A model generated the notes under the pieces. The model was not told where the DNA came from and did not search any database. It was given only the letters and a program-made list of their open reading frames with translations. From the NCBI GenBank assembly GCA_030789695.1, contig CM061142.1, positions 146,043,637 to 146,107,636 of the forward strand: 64,000 bases of DNA, written 5' to 3'. The position numbers and the translations under genes are program-made. The stretch is from Scilla litardierei (lineage: Eukaryota > Streptophyta > Magnoliopsida > Asparagales > Asparagaceae). Below are positions 44,664 through 56,162 of the stretch, piece after piece (within the stretch, counting starts at the first letter, position 1; the number at the start of each line of letters is the position of its first letter).

Positions 44664-47095
44664 GCACCATTCTAGTGTCCTCTCACCCGGCCTTGGCTTT
44701 GTTCGACTCCGGTGCATCTATGTGCATCATATCCTGGAAGTTCGTAACAAAGCACTCCATTCCCACCCATACACTCCCTAAGTGTTGGGACATCACCACA
44801 GGGAACGGAGTGGTGACAGTGAACTCGGGATGTCGATCGATTTCTTTGGTGGTCAGTGGACACGAGCTCTTCGCAGATTTTATTTTCCACGATCTGCCAC
44901 ACTTCGATGTCGTTCTTGGCATCGATTGGTTGGGAGATTTCCACGCCTCGATCGACTGTCACAGCAAGAGGGTGGTGTTCCAGATTCCAGGCCATCTAGA
45001 GTTCGAGTTCCGCAGCAGAGATGAGTCGCTTGGGCCCATCAGATTTCGGGCCAAGCCGGAGGTGTCGATTGTTGCAGCGATGCAGATGGAGATGGAGATC
45101 GAGTGACCAGCAGTCGTCAGAGACTTCGACGACGTCTATCCAGATGATATCTCAGGTTTGCCACCCGACAGAGCTTTAGAGTTTGGGATTGATCGTATGC
45201 CGAGAGCACATCCGATATCGAAGGTGCCGTACCGTATAGCTCCTGCTGAGCTCGAGGAGCTGCAGAAGCAGTTAGATGAATTGTTGCAGAAGGGTTTCAT
45301 CCACCCTAGTGTGTCACCGTGGGGTGCACCAGTTTTTCTCGTGAAGAAGAAGGATGGGTCCTACAGGATGTGCGTGGACTATCGAGGATTGAATGCTGTC
45401 ACCGTGAAGAATAAGTATCCGCTACCACGCATCGACGATATCTTTGATCAGCTTGGAGGTTCGAGAGTCTTCTTGAAGTTGGACTTGAGGAGCGGATACC
45501 ACCAGTTGAAGGTGAAGAAGGATGATGTTCCGAAGACAGTGTTTCGGACGAAGTATGGGCATTATGAATTCATGGTCATGCCATTCGGTGTGACCAATGC
45601 TCCAGCTGTGTTCATGAATTTGATGAATTTGATTTTCTATGATTTCCTGGATAAGTTTGTCGTTATCTTCATTGATGACATTCTTATTTATTCGAAGTCT
45701 GAGGAGGAGCACAGCTGTCACCTGAAGACAGTGCTGGAGACGCTGAGGCGACACAAGCTTTATGCCAAGTATAGCAAGTGCGAGTTCTGGCTGGACAGAG
45801 TCGCATTCCTAGGACACGTGGTGTCCGGTGATGGCATATCTGTGGATCCGGAGAAGGTCAGAGCAGTCATAGATTGGCCGACCCCGCAGTCAGCGTCAAA
45901 CATCAGGAGCTTCCTTGGTTTAGCAGGCTATTATCGGCGATTCATTAAGGATTTCTCAAAGATTGCAGAGCCGATGACGAAGCTGACAAGGAAGGACGAG
46001 GAGTTTCTTTGGTCAGATGCTTGTGAGGAGGCCTTCAGTATCTTGAAGGCAAGATTGACCACGGCACCGGTGTTGGCAGTACCGGATCGAAGCGGAGGCT
46101 TCGACGTTTATTGTGCTGCATCAGGGAAGGGCCTAGGATGTGTCTTGCATCAGCATGGCCACGTGGTCGCGTACGCTTCTCATCAATTGAGGACCCATGA
46201 GAGGAATTACCCGACGCACGATCTGGAGTTGGCAGCAGTGATTTTTGCATTGAAGATTTGGAGGCACTTCTTGCTAGGTGAGAGTGTAAAGATTTTCACC
46301 GATCACAAGAGCTTGAAGTCCATCTTTACGCAGAAGGAGCTTAATATGCGTCAGAGGCGATGGTTAGAGCTCATGGTCGACTACGAGATTGATTTGCAGT
46401 ATCATCCCGGGAAGGTGAACGTAGTGTCGGATGCCTTGAGTAGACTTCCTACTGCGATGATGCATACTGCCGACTGGAGGATTCAGCAGGAGCTGAGAGA
46501 GATGGATTTGGAGGTTGTCCTACCTGGTGTAGTTCATTCATTCATGAATTTGCAGATTCAGTCCACGATCATGGATCGGATCAAGGCAGCACAGGCAGGA
46601 GATCCGAAGCTGCAGAGGATCAGGAGGCAGGTTGAAGCTGGACTACGGACGGAGTTTGTGATTCATGAAGATGGTTCACTGCGGTACGGCAGCAGACTCT
46701 GTGTACCTGCAGGTGATGTTCGTGAGGAGCTGTTGAGCGAGGCTCATAACTCGCCATATTCTATACATCTTGGAGGCACCAAGATGTATAAGGACCTCCG
46801 TCTGAATTATTGGTGGATTGACATGAAGAGGAGTGTAGCACGGAGCGTTGCCAAGTGTTTGATATGCCAACAGGTGAAGGCTGAGCACCATCGTACTGCT
46901 AGGTTGCTGCAACCGCTTCCTATTCCGGAGTGGAAGTGGCAACATATTACGAGGGACTTCGTGACTGGTTTACCTCGGACCCCGAGGCAGAATGACGCAG
47001 TTTAGGTGATCGTCGATCGGTTGACCAAGTCTGTGCACTTTATCCCATTCCGAGTGGGCCAGTCTATGGAAGCTTTGACGAGGAAATATCTGGAG

Positions 47096-47164
47096 GTAAA
47101 ATTCTTTTTAATTCTCTTTTAATTTCCTCTTGAGTTGGTTGTAACGTAGACTGTGTACGTGCAG
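47096..47164 (+). other. Candidate spliceosomal intron in G1 integrase
   Basis: GTAAAATTC...TGTACGTGCAG, 69 bases, T-rich. Its removal joins RKYLE to EIVHLHGVP in phase 0, as in related integrases that lack the insert. Confidence 0.65.
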
Positions 47165-48109
47165 GAGATTGTACACTTACATGGAGTCCCGTGAGCATTG
47201 TGTCTAACCGAGACACGAGGTTCACATCTCAGTTCTGGAGAAGTTTGCAGGAGAATTTAGGTACGAGTCTGAGTTTCAGCACGACGTACCACCCGCAGAC
47301 TGATGGCCACTCCGAGAGGACTATTCAGATTCTAGAGGACATGCTGCGAGCTTGTACGTTCGATTTAAAGGGATCATGGGAGGACCATCTTCACTTGGTG
47401 GAGTTCTCATATAACAACAGCTACCAGGCGAGCATTGGCATGGTGCCGTTTGCTGCCTTATATGGAAGGAAATGTCGATCGCCACTGAGCTGGGATGACA
47501 TCGGAGATCGGGAGCTGTTGGGTCCAGAGATGATAGTGGAAGCTGTGGATGTCGTGAGGGACATCAGGGAGAAGCTTAGAGTTTCACAGGATCACTTCAA
47601 GCATTGGGCAGATGCCAAGAGGAGACCTTTGGAGTTTCAGCCTGGAGATCACGTCTTCCTGAAGATTTCTCCGAACCGCGGAGTTATTCGTTTTGGGAAG
47701 AAGGGAAAGCTGAGTCCGAGGTATATTGGGCCATTTGATGTGCTTGAGCATGTGGGAGCAGTGGCCTACCGCCTTGCTCTACCACCATCTTTGGAGGGTG
47801 TTCACGACGTATTCCACGTATCTCAGCTACGTCGGTACGTCAGTGATCCGTCGCACACGGTTGATTTCTCGGAGATTACGGTTCGCCCGGACTTGACATA
47901 TGACCAGCAGCCTGTGCAGATCTTAGACCGTCGACAGAAGCAGTTGAGGAATAAGATTGTCGACCTGGTGAGAGTGATGTGGCGTCACGGATCACCTGGA
48001 GAGTCCACCTGGGAGCGTGAGGAGGATATGAGAGAGAGCTTCCCGCATCTTTTTCCAGCGATGCTTGATGTTGATTCCGAGGACGGAATCATTTCTAAGT
48101 TGGGGAGGA

Positions 48110-48889
48110 TGTAACGGTCGGTTTCCGATCGTACATTCTTTATGCACGTGCTCTTGATCGTGCACGTGTTTATTTTTGACTTTATTTGATTTTGAACATT
48201 ATTATGTGATATGTCGTCGTGATCATCTCTGAGAGTATTAGATTGTTGAATAACTTTGGAACCACATATCTCGAGTCGTTCTTCCGCGATACTATCTTAT
48301 TTGATGTGACGTCGCGACTTTCTGTTTTGACGCGAGACGTTTCTATTTTTAGTTTCGTCTCTTGACGTCGAAATTTAGATCCGTCTTCTCCACTCTCTTT
48401 CTTTCGTCGTCCCGAACACCCCAATATTTATTTTACAATTTTTGGACTTAATTTGACCTACTTTCCATTTTTTGAAAGATTTAAATAATTTTAAAACCTA
48501 TTTTTATAAGAGTTTTAATTATGATAAAATTCCTATATTATAATAACGTATTAAAGAATTTTTTGACCAAATTACAGAATTTTTGGCCGCACCCATCTTG
48601 CGTGAGGGAGAGGAGAGTAAATTTGTTTTAAATTAATTATTTTAATTATTTTAATTACGTTTTCTTAAACCCTAGACCTAACCCTAGCTCTAATCTATTT
48701 AAATAAACCCTAGGCTAGGTTATTTTCGCAGCCATAAAAACCCTAGCCGTCAAAAACACCTCCCAACGTTCGTCGCAACGTTGCGACAATCGCCCCAGTG
48801 CACGACCGACGACCGCCCCCCGCACTTCCCAGTGCACGACCGGAGCCCGCTCCCGCATCGCCGCTCGCAGCGCTCCGCTGTAAGCCCCC

Positions 48890-48926
<37 letters not shown>

Positions 48927-51120
48927 CTGTCGCCCGCTCCGACCGAGGTAATCTCTCGGTCTGACCGAGAGATTTCCCCGCACAGCCGCTTCGCCCGCAC
49001 CCCGCTGCACCGTCGCACGCATCGCCAGCGCCTGACCGACCCGCCCCGTCTGTCTGACTGAGAGGCCGCTCCGCATCGCTGCACGCCCGCACCCACTGTG
49101 TCCGACGGAGAGGCCCGCTCGGTCTGACCGAGGATTTCCCTCGCACCACCGCTGTGACCGACCCCGCTGCGCTGTTCTCGCCGTCCGCAGTGTCTGACCG
49201 AGCCAAGTCCCCGCAACGGCTAGTGTCCGACCGACGGCAGTTCGTCGCAACATTGAATCTCCCACACCAACTCCTGTGGTGGGCCCCCCAAGTTCTCCAG
49301 AGGTGTTGTGGGTCCCCCATTGACCCCTAGCACTGTTGTGGGTCCCACTTGGGTGTGCTACTTCACGGATTTGCCGTCTACGACGTTACGACACGTCGTA
49401 GGCCTTCGTCGCAAGTTTCAACTTTTCGGGAATCGTGCGAGGACCAGATCTGAAGCTGAGGAGTTCTCCGTTCAGACACGACTTCCATACTACGTCAAAC
49501 TCCGGTTCAGGTTGGTTCCCCGAAACTCGTAGAAACCCCCACAATAGCTGACTGAACCCTAAACTAAAAATCGTCAACTTGAACTAAAATTTATTTTCCA
49601 GCACTAGTAAAACGTTGAACAAATCTAGAAAATCGACGAATGGACTTTGTTGACTGTGCACATAGGATAGATCGTCGATTAGGCTGAAACATCGAAAAAG
49701 TGACTTTTGACGAATAGGATAGTCCCGATAACCTAGAAACGAACCCTAATAGGATTTGATGGAATTGAGACCTGACACCGTCGCCGTGGCGATATTTCAG
49801 ACGGACTTCCGCGGACGAGATGCTTGGACGAGATGCTTCGAGAGGACGACACACTCGCCATCGCAGGCAAGTATATCCCACTTTCACTTTTGGCCGTGTT
49901 TAGGCCCTAGTTGGTTAGAACTGATAACTGTGAACAAATAGAATCGGACGTGAAATGATAGCGTCCGTGACGACCCCCTGACGGCTCAGACTTGACGACG
50001 AAGTCTGAGCCTGACAACAACAACTTTTGATATCGTAGGGCTATCATGTGTGTGCGTGTGTGTGGACACCCTAGAATAACCCTTCCCATCTTGTCACGTC
50101 CCGTCCCGTATTCCACAGCCCGCTGGGCAATAGGGCACTCTTCGATTGATCCCTTGTACAGATTCACAGCCCGTTGAGCAATAGGGCACTCTTCGAGTGA
50201 TCCCTTGTACAGATTCACAGCCTGCGGGTAATAGGGCACTCTCCAAGCTAGAGAGAGTGATCCCTTGTACGGATACACAGCCTGCGGGCAATAGGGCACT
50301 CGCCAAGCTAGAGCGAGTGATCCCTTGTACTGTTTGTCTTGTCTTGTCTTCCTTGGGGTTTGGAGTTGGGTTGAGCGTGTGCACAGCAAGAGGGTCTGAT
50401 CCCCCTCGAACCGTAAGGCGTGAACCCTTTCGTGTCTCACTTGTCTTGTCTTGTCTTGTCCCGTCACGTCCCGACTTGTCATGACACCTGTAGGTTAGTC
50501 CCGTTGTTGGTAGCACACGGTACGACTACTACTTGTTGCGTTTTACTTTCCTGCTGCGTTACTTCTTTTTGTTACCCAGTTATAACCCCAGCATTCTAAT
50601 CAACCAGTAAATCGTTGTCTAAAAAATTGATACACTTGCAGTTTGGTCTAACCCTGTTTGTAGACCTTACCTGACGTACAGTTCCTTCTTTTGGTGATGT
50701 ACGTCAGGTGTTGAGCCAGAGTACGTCGACGAGGCGGACTTGCCAGCAGACGGAGAGCCGGAGGACGTTGAGCCGGAGTACGACCCAGAGGAGGACCAGA
50801 GTTCTGTTCCAGTTTAGATTGGGTGCGTAGCACCTGTTGTTTTCTTGTCTAGGTTCGGTGCTTGCACCGGTAGTTTCGTTTTCTGCAGTTGTAGCCCTTC
50901 GGGCGTTTTTAGACTCTCAGTACTTTGGATGATTATGTTTGGAATAAAATGATATGCTCTTTCCTTTCAGTACTTTTATTGTTTCGTACTAACTTGCAGG
51001 GACCTGTTTCCTTTGTTTTGGAATACCACAGACGCTTATTGGGTCTGGACTCTCTGCCCCGGCCTAAGCGGGCCTTAGTCACGCTTCACCTCCGTCCTTT
51101 TTGGGAAGCGGGGCATGACA
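48110..51120 (+). mobile_element. G1 3' LTR
   Basis: 3011 bases, uninterrupted, TGTAACGG...GGGGCATGACA, followed by CTAGT. It matches the joined 5' LTR with scattered substitutions. It lacks 26-28 bases near 50800 that in the 5' copy lie between two CCAGAGTT repeats (42928 and 42954). Poly-C run at 48889-48925. Confidence 0.93.
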
Positions 51121-51125
51121 CTAGT

Positions 51126-51251
51126 CGGTCTGAGAAAAGACACCAACCGACTAGATCGTCATTTAGTCGGTCGGTGAACCTTCTTGGACCAACTAATTGG
51201 TCAACAAATGGTCTTGAATTTATTAGGATAACTAGTCGGTCTGAGAAGGAT
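51126..51251 (-). mobile_element. S 5' LTR, second segment (cut by gap)
   Basis: Continues the CTAGTCGGT array exactly where 31125 left off and matches 5126-5251 of the left LTR, then runs into Ns. About 840 more bases of the LTR are expected but are not seen beyond the gap. Confidence 0.88.
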
Positions 51252-51751
51252 NNNNNNNNNNNNNNNNNNNNNNNNNNNNNNNNNNNNNNNNNNNNNNNNN
51301 NNNNNNNNNNNNNNNNNNNNNNNNNNNNNNNNNNNNNNNNNNNNNNNNNNNNNNNNNNNNNNNNNNNNNNNNNNNNNNNNNNNNNNNNNNNNNNNNNNNN
51401 NNNNNNNNNNNNNNNNNNNNNNNNNNNNNNNNNNNNNNNNNNNNNNNNNNNNNNNNNNNNNNNNNNNNNNNNNNNNNNNNNNNNNNNNNNNNNNNNNNNN
51501 NNNNNNNNNNNNNNNNNNNNNNNNNNNNNNNNNNNNNNNNNNNNNNNNNNNNNNNNNNNNNNNNNNNNNNNNNNNNNNNNNNNNNNNNNNNNNNNNNNNN
51601 NNNNNNNNNNNNNNNNNNNNNNNNNNNNNNNNNNNNNNNNNNNNNNNNNNNNNNNNNNNNNNNNNNNNNNNNNNNNNNNNNNNNNNNNNNNNNNNNNNNN
51701 NNNNNNNNNNNNNNNNNNNNNNNNNNNNNNNNNNNNNNNNNNNNNNNNNNN
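51252..51751. other. Assembly gap (500 N)
   Basis: Exactly 500 Ns, which suggests a placeholder length. Sequence to the right is not the rest of the S LTR. Confidence 0.98.
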
Positions 51752-53063
51752 GATCTTTTATTGAGGATTTTTCCTCTTTTCTCTCTGTTTTTTTATTAAT
51801 ATAAGATATATACAATGATCCCAACTCAAAGAGAGATAATGATATACAAGAATGTTCTCCTCTCTTTTTATTGTTGTTTTTTTTTATAATGAGGGGTTTG
51901 GAGCTAGGAATTAATAGCGGGGGAAATGCCATAAAATAGAGTCACTAAGGGGAGATTCACCAATGATCTTTAAAAGTAGAGAAATGATGTTCGAGATTTG
52001 TGGAGAAAGAAATAAATATAACTCTCGGCTCACTCTATAAGACATGCACGACAACTTCAGCGGGGTAATCTAATCTACTCAGTTTCGATCACAAAAAAGC
52101 TAACTAATCCAGATATATCTTAGCTAATCATCATTCAATCATCCGGAAGTGAAGTGTACAATTCATGCATATAGAAGTGATAAAGGAAAAGAAGTCAGTA
52201 CTCCAGACATAGGCATTCAATGCGTGAATCTTGGTGTGTTTTCTGTGATAGCATACATATGAATATTCAGGCTCAGCTAATAATAAAATTTCATCCATTT
52301 TCATGAGGGAAAAAAATGTGGGTTACTACTCCTAAATGCAAAGCAAGTCATAGCATATGATATCAGAAATGAAGTCTAAGACACGACAAATATAGCATGC
52401 ATATAGAATAAGCTAACTCCACATGGACATCATCACAGAAAATTCATCTCTAGCATGAGATGAAAAAAGAAGGAAGTAAAGATAAAAGGAAAATAGAACT
52501 GTGCAATGCGGCACACAGGAAAGTAAGGAAAACGTGATGCATGGCAAAATAAAAGAAAAATAATGAAAAATGAGTGCAAAAGTGAAAAGCGGTGTGAAAA
52601 ACTGAAAATAAAGGTGGCAAATCGAAAAAGAAAGTGAGAACTCACTCCCCCAAGCTAAACGGCACAGTGTCCTCAATGTGCAAAGTGTGGCACACAGAGA
52701 GAGAAGTAATGTGAGGGGCAAGTGAGGATGCATGCATGTTGGGAAGAAAAAAAGGTAATGAAAGGAAAAAAAAAGGAAATGAAAATATGATGCGGAAATG
52801 ATGCATGCACAGATAGGAGTGATATGAAAATAAATGAGGCACCAAAAAAAAAAAACAAAAACTCTCCCTCTCTCCCAAAAAGATATATATATATGTGATC
52901 AAAATGAGAATCCCAAGTAGATATGATACGATAAGCACAAATAGATATGATCGAAAATATAATCCCAAAATAAGTGAGGGGAGGGGGGGTGTACAAAAGT
53001 GCATCAGGACCCAGCAGAGACGGGCAGCACAACGGCAGGAATGGATCAAGGCATCAAGAGTGC
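51752..53063 (-). other. 3' noncoding zone of A
   Basis: No gene. AT-rich, with a GAAAA-rich stretch near 52460-52610. On the minus strand CATTGAGGACACTGTGCC, then AGCTTGGGGGAGTGAG (near 52680-52640), matches a pattern I know from the 3' zones of plant Athila-type elements. Confidence 0.55.
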
Positions 53064-55268
53064 CTAAGAAAGCGGTGCCGCGCCGTCTCCGTCCTGAGGC
53101 GGAGGTGGTGGTGGTGGTGTAGGCTGGACAGGCTGCTGAGCTGGGGTGGGCGTGAAAGTGGAAGTGGAAGCAGGTCTAGTGTGTGTGGGAGGGTGTGTGG
53201 GAACCTGCTGGGTGGGCGGGGGTACGCGCGGAAGACGCTCTAAGATCTGTGTCAGGCAGTAGTGGATGTGAGGGATCAGGTCAAAGCGTCCAGCCATCGC
53301 GGAGACGCTGGCGGACAGGGTCCGAAGGTCTCCTCTAAGACCACTCACCGCCAACTCAAGAGCACGTATGCTCTGCAGTACAGTGTCGGGCGGGGGTGAT
53401 GCAGAGGGACGCACCTGTCGGGACTGCGCAGGGCGAGGCTGGCGTACGCGAGTGGAGTATGTAACGGGCTCAGCAGGGAAGGGGACGAAAGGTGCCGCGC
53501 CTGGAAATGTGGGCCGGGCCTCAGTGTGAGGTCGGGACGGGCGGTGGGAAGTGGAGGCAGCGGCAGCGAAAGAAGAGTACAAAAGCGGCTGCGAGGCGGC
53601 AAGAGAGGTCAGTGGCCCAGAAGTGTGGACAGACGCCACGACGCTCTCGGAGAATACGGCAGCTGTGGAGGGAGAGGAATCTCCCGCTGGGGCGGAAGTG
53701 TGGGGACCAAAAGGCGCAATCCCAGCGGAGATCATGCTAGCCATGGTCTCCACGACCGCGGCGAACGAGGGCTCTCCACTCTCAACAAAGGTCTGCGGGC
53801 GCTGGGGGAGAGCGGAGCAAAGAGGCTCCACGGACAGAGGGCCGGAGGTGGTAGCGGGTGTGGTGGGGACAGCCTCGGAAGTGGTGACAGTGGTGGAAGT
53901 GGGCTCAGCAAAAGTACTCTCGACACAGGCAGAGGTGGGGACAGAAGTGTCAAGAGCAGTGGAAACGTCAGGAACAGGCTGAGAGGCCGCAGGGTCGACG
54001 GGGTGGGCAGCAGGCTCGGCAGGGTGTGCAGCAGGGTCTGCGGGAGCAGCCTGGGCAGCGTGGGCAGCGTGGGCCTGCTCGGCCTCCTCGGCCTCGAGCA
54101 CGTACGCAGCGGGGATGAGGACATCCGCCGCCGGAATCCAGTCAACGTGGGCTGGTGCAATCAGAGTCCGAGCAGGGCTCGGGAGAATCATGTAATCGGC
54201 CCCATAGGGGCCGTGCAACCAGACCCAGTGACGCTCACCATGCGGACGAAGCATCTTCATCCGGCCCATAACGTCTATCGACAAAGAGGTGGGGCCCGAT
54301 ACTCGCCGCAGGTCGTCGGGGAAGTCCTCGCCGGTCATAAGAGCCAGCAGGGTAATCAGGCCGCCGCAGCATATCGGTGAGCGGGCGCCCACCGATACAA
54401 TGATGCGGTCTAAGTACCATGCCGCGATATCGATCACGACGGCGGGGACAAGCTCATCTCCATCCCTAGATAGAGCTCTGGGACGGGTCATCGCGTAGAG
54501 CATGTAAAGCTCTGGCGTAGACATCGTGCCCGGCTCATATCTGGCCAAAAATGTCGTCGCCATAAGGCGCTGAGCAATGCGAAGGCAGGGATGTACGATG
54601 GCTGAGGCCTTGGCCCTACTAGGGTCAAAGGCGGCGTGGAGACCCGTGATACGTGCCCAGAAGGCACCGGCGTCGAAAGAGGGTGGAGGGATATGTGTGG
54701 GGCCGTAACCGCGATCGGCACCGGGGACGGCGGGCCAAGAGAAAAATGCTCTCATCATATCGAGAGTGACCTGGCACTCTCGATCCATGAACCGGAATGA
54801 GCATCCCTCATCGGTCCGGGCGATCGAACTCAAAACCTCAAGTGTCGGGCGGGTAAAAGTATCCGCCGACACCTGAAGGAAGTCGCGCCAACCCACGTTG
54901 TCGTACAACGTGAGTATCCCCTCAAGTACCCCCAGGCGTCCTAGGTCAGCGAGGTGTGCGAACCTGGAGGGTACGATCGAGCGCTGGGAGATACGCTCGA
55001 AGACGGCGCGGTGTGCGTCGTCTCAGAACGTAATCCCGAGCGGCCCGACCAGTGGGGCCGGTGGTGGTGGCTGTGGATCGGCAGGGAGAGGCTGTGCGGG
55101 CTGTGGGTGCGCTGCAGGCTGTGCGGGGTGTGCGGGGCCTGCAGGCTGTGCGGGGTGTGCGGGGGAAGGAGGAGGAGACTCTTCCGCCTCGTGGGCGGGG
55201 CCGGCGTCATCCGACCTCTTCCGCTTAGCGGAAGGTCTCCTCGTCCGAGGCCGTGTCCGGGGCGGCAT
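53064..55268 (-). pseudogene. ATHILA ORF1-like / plant transposon protein-like ORF of A, one premature stop
   Basis: ATG at 55268 opens MPPRTRPRTRRPSAKRKRSDD, a basic, possibly nuclear-targeting N-terminus, then an Ala/Pro-rich linker. A TGA at 55023-55025 interrupts; the same frame then continues to 53064, about 734 codons in all. After the stop comes DDAHRAVFERISQRSIVPSR and, further on, LYDNVGWRDFL, a pattern I associate with the ATHILA ORF-1 family and related plant transposon proteins. A globular part of about 270 residues is followed by a Pro/Ala/Thr/Ser-rich tail ending PPPPPPPQDGDGAAPLS. CGA to TGA would explain the stop. Role unknown; the env-like position is only positional. Confidence 0.65.
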
Positions 55269-55812
55269 ATCGGCACCGAGCGCGCCGAAAAGTGAAAAAG
55301 TGCAGCGTGTGCAAAAAGAGTGGAAAGAGTGTACCAAAACACGCCGCGAGTGCTAAGCGGTGGAAGCGTGCGAAGTCCGCGCCTCCACGAAATCCAAAAC
55401 AGCCCGTAGAAGCTCCCCTGAGCTCCCCTAAGCTCCAAAAAGCAACCTGCGTATGGAAAAGAGATATCAGCGAGTAATAATCAAAATGTATGGAGCAATA
55501 GGGGTATAACAGATAGATATGGGAATTGATTCGGGTTAGGGGTTCGATTAATACACGGATCCTCGAAAACTACGCAAAAAGAGAAGAAAAATGGGCAAAT
55601 CGAGCTATACCGGAGGCGATCGAAGACGAGGTCGCCGGCGGCGACTCGGGCGCGGCGCAGCGTCGGTCGGCCGGCGGTGGCTGGCCGAGCGGCGGCGCGC
55701 GCGGGCGTGGTCGGGCGAGTGAGGGTTGGGCGAAGGGGAATCGGGCGAGGGTAGGCGAAGGGGCGCGGTCGGATTTGGGAATTTAGATTTCGAAATCCGC
55801 GCCCCTTCGTCA

Positions 55813-55823
55813 CATATATAATA
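55813..55823 (-). promoter_or_regulatory. Candidate internal TATA box of A
   Basis: TATTATATATG on the minus strand, directly downstream of a CACTCGGCCGAGTG cluster, about 545 bases before the ATG of the second ORF. Confidence 0.45.
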
Positions 55824-55830
55824 GAAAGTT

Positions 55831-56162
55831 ACGACTCGGCCGAGTGACGTGGTCACTCGGCCGAGCGAGGCAATAGAAATTTTCTCCCCGATATCGCTTC
55901 GGCCGAGTGGCTTTGCCAGCCTCGGCCGAGTGGAGTAAGTCCATTCGGCCGAGTGACTCAAGCTACTCGGCAAGACTCGCCCTAGGAGGGTATCCGTTTT
56001 ACTCGGCCGAGTGAATATATGTACTCGGCCGAGTAGCAGTTATATCGAAATCAAGAAAATAAACAGAGAGTTGGGTACATCAGACTTCCCTCGTTCGTGA
56101 GCGGCTCGGCCGGACGAACTTCTGGACTCGGCCGAGTGACTAGTATACTCGGCCGAGTGAGC
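55831..56162. repeat. Internal cluster of CACTCGGCCGAGTG palindromes
   Basis: About 11 dispersed copies; some perfect (ACTCGGCCGAGTGA near 55992, 56126 and 56148), others with one altered arm. Spacing is irregular at 20-60 bases. Confidence 0.85.

Larger units (their letters stand above)
43404..48114 (+). pseudogene. gag-pol: G1 gag-pol of a Tekay-like chromovirus, inactivated, with two candidate introns
   Basis: In order: retrotransposon gag domain (about residues 90-190); two CCHC knuckles (CHFCGKPGHVQATC, CLVCGDASHAARDC, 44250-44352); protease LFDSGAS near 44705; RT with [11 protein letters not shown] and FIDDILIYS (near 45680); RNase H, where the usual DAS is AAS (46115-46117); integrase zinc finger with CLICQQ, RDFVTG, SNRD where SDRD is usual (47206-47208), and E in SERTIQ; then a chromodomain-like end (VQILDRRQKQLRNK, WEREEDMRESFPHLF). 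TAG at 44229, TGA at 45104 and TAG at 47003 interrupt one frame; a one-base loss near 47190 shifts it. The stop TAA (48112) lies in the 3' LTR. Confidence 0.92.
31126..51120 (+). mobile_element. Tekay/Del-like chromovirus G1 (with G2 nested in its 5' LTR)
   Basis: A 20-kb span flanked by a perfect CTAGT duplication (31121-31125, 51121-51125). 5' LTR: 31126-32503 plus 41627-43279 (about 3.03 kb). Gag-pol: 43404-48114. Polypurine tract: TTGGGGAGGA (48100-48109). 3' LTR: 48110-51120 (3011 bases). Gypsy order (RT before integrase), a C-terminal chromodomain-like segment and long LTRs point to the Tekay/Del lineage. Stops, a frameshift and changed catalytic residues show it is dead. Confidence 0.93.
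3892..51251 (-). mobile_element. Non-autonomous Sirevirus S (discontinuous host of nested insertions)
   Basis: Minus-strand element. Its pieces are the 3' LTR (3892-5483 and 15256-15866, about 2.2 kb when joined), an interior (15867-18289 and 26235-29885, about 6.1 kb) and the 5' LTR (29886-31125 and 51126-51251, then the gap). The LTR reads TGTTGTG to CACTACA on the minus strand. A tRNA-iMet primer site adjoins the 5' LTR and a Sirevirus polypurine tract adjoins the 3' LTR. The interior has a defective gag and no protease, integrase or reverse transcriptase. Flanks of G3, C2 and G1 rejoin perfectly across their TSDs, which confirms that these pieces were once contiguous. Confidence 0.85.

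Noticed and set aside
53064..54908. A self-contained 614-codon gene starting at 54908
   Set aside because: The frame continues upstream through one TGA to an ATG at 55268 with matching family-like sequence on both sides of the stop; 54908 is not an ATG start.
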